14,461 nt of DNA from DATKDP01 sp035546335. Lineage in GTDB: Bacteria > Acidobacteriota > Thermoanaerobaculia > Gp7-AA8. Positions within the stretch are counted from its first letter, which is position 1. The number at the start of each line of letters is the position of its first letter. The notes below the pieces were generated by a model that was not told the DNA's origin, made no database searches, and saw only the letters and a program-made list of their open reading frames with translations. The translations under genes were made by a program, and so were the position numbers. The stretch is taken from assembly GCA_035546335.1 (NCBI GenBank), contig DATKDP010000010.1, forward strand, positions 1 through 14,461, given 5' to 3'. Positions 13,859 to 14,461 of the stretch are shown piece after piece.

Positions 13859-14356
13859 ATGGCGTATGACGGGAACGTCAGGGTGCTCGTGTGCTGTCAC
13901 TACTACGGCCTCAATCTTCTGGAGGACCAGGGGTTACTGGAGCCTGCGCTACGATCAAAGGGCTACCGCGGGAGGATTGTTGCCGTGGAGACAAAGCAAA
14001 ACGTTCCGAACGAGCCGGCCGCAGTTGCAGAGGCTGCGACGAGCCACATGCGCGAAAGCGGCTGGATGCCGGCGCTCGACACCTTCGTCGCCATGGTGGG
14101 TAGCTTCCCGCACAGTATCGTGGTCTATGGCGCTGGCTCTGACGTCTCGGCCGCTGGGCCTCAGGCATCCAGGACTAGCAACATTGCTGTGGGCGACCTG
14201 GTGAAAGGGGGCATTCTCGCCATGGTCTGCGGCCCGCTAACCTGGTATCTCCACACTCGCGGCGTGAGTGTGTGGCTGCTTGTACTCACGGGGTTTCTGA
14301 CGCTCGCGGGGATCGGGGGCATCATGTCCGGTCTTCAGGGAAAGAAAGATCACTGA
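13859..14356 (+). CDS. Unknown cassette-encoded protein with two C-terminal membrane helices
   Basis: I do not recognise this 165-residue protein. The N-terminal part (MAYDGNVRVLVCCHYYGLNL onward) is mixed alpha/beta in look, with a hydrophobic first strand, a charged middle and a GSFPHSIVVYGAGSDVSA segment. The C-terminus has two probable membrane helices, ILAMVCGPLTWYLH and VWLLVLTGFLTLAGIGGI, and ends in a basic GKKDH. The base use is visibly less GC-rich than in the chromosomal genes to the left, as expected for a transferred cassette. The ATG at 13859 is preferred; a GTG at 13814 would add 15 residues. The attC site begins 23 bp after its stop, so this is by layout the gene of an integron cassette. 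Its function is open. Confidence 0.65.
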   Translation: MAYDGNVRVLVCCHYYGLNLLEDQGLLEPALRSKGYRGRIVAVETKQNVPNEPAAVAEAATSHMRESGWMPALDTFVAMVGSFPHSIVVYGAGSDVSAAGPQASRTSNIAVGDLVKGGILAMVCGPLTWYLHTRGVSVWLLVLTGFLTLAGIGGIMSGLQGKKDH

Positions 14357-14379
14357 CCCAAGAAGAAGCGTTGAATGCG

Positions 14380-14456
14380 GCCCAACAACGAGATGCACCT
14401 GACGAGGGCCGCGATCACCGACGGCGCGGCCCTCGCAGCTGATCTCGGTGTTGGGC
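14380..14456 (+). other. Integron attC recombination site
   Basis: The element starts with GCCCAAC (14380-14386, fits RYYYAAC) and ends with GTTGGGC (14450-14456, fits GTTRRRY). These two are exact reverse complements, as for R'' and R' boxes. Inside, CGAGAT (14389-14394) pairs with ATCTCG (14442-14447), then GC pairs with GC, leaving extra bases T and G unpaired on one side, as in the extrahelical bases of attC. The centre is an 11-bp stem, 14403-14413 with 14425-14435, around an 11-nt loop. Total length of 77 bp is within the known attC range. It is placed directly after the cassette gene. Orientation follows the cassette gene, and the array may go on past the window. Confidence 0.88.
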
Positions 14457-14461
14457 CGCCG

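Overview
The window is GC-rich, densely coded bacterial DNA from a Gram-negative (diderm) organism. This is shown by a complete tripartite RND efflux operon with an outer-membrane channel, a periplasmic lipoprotein adaptor, a TonB-like protein and a lytic transglycosylase. Many genes start with GTG or TTG and overlap by 4 bp. The gene mix and the GC-rich hairpin repeats would suit an Acidobacteriota-type genome, but that is an inference and the window holds no taxonomic marker.

Left part (1-1304): a short non-coding stretch with three back-to-back hairpins, then a leftward SAM-dependent methyltransferase. A divergent intergenic region follows, carrying a long near-perfect inverted repeat and an operator-like palindrome. 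Efflux operon (1305-7518): a TetR-type repressor, a TolC-like channel, an HlyD/AcrA-like adaptor and an AcrB-like pump. The first three are translationally coupled by 4-bp overlaps. The pump keeps the proton-relay residues, so the system looks functional.

Middle part (7519-12597): a hairpin repeat, a possible tiny lipoprotein, a lytic transglycosylase and a PilZ-like protein. Next comes a tight four-gene unit: an OsmC-like protein, a DCC-type thiol oxidoreductase, ornithine carbamoyltransferase (argF), and a membrane protein joining SH3-like domains to a TonB C-terminal domain. A tiny lmo0937-type membrane protein follows.

Right part (12598-14461) is an accessory region. It has two ~240-bp direct repeats, each built of four GC-rich hairpins. 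Between them lies an intact antitoxin-like gene, and its partner toxin gene is cut after about 22 codons by the second repeat. Next come a decayed tyrosine-recombinase C-terminus with integron-integrase-like wording, an unknown gene with membrane helices, and a well-formed attC site at the right edge. Together these read as the relic or edge of an integron: integrase remnant, one gene cassette and its attC, with the array possibly continuing beyond the window. This is the most interesting part of the sequence.
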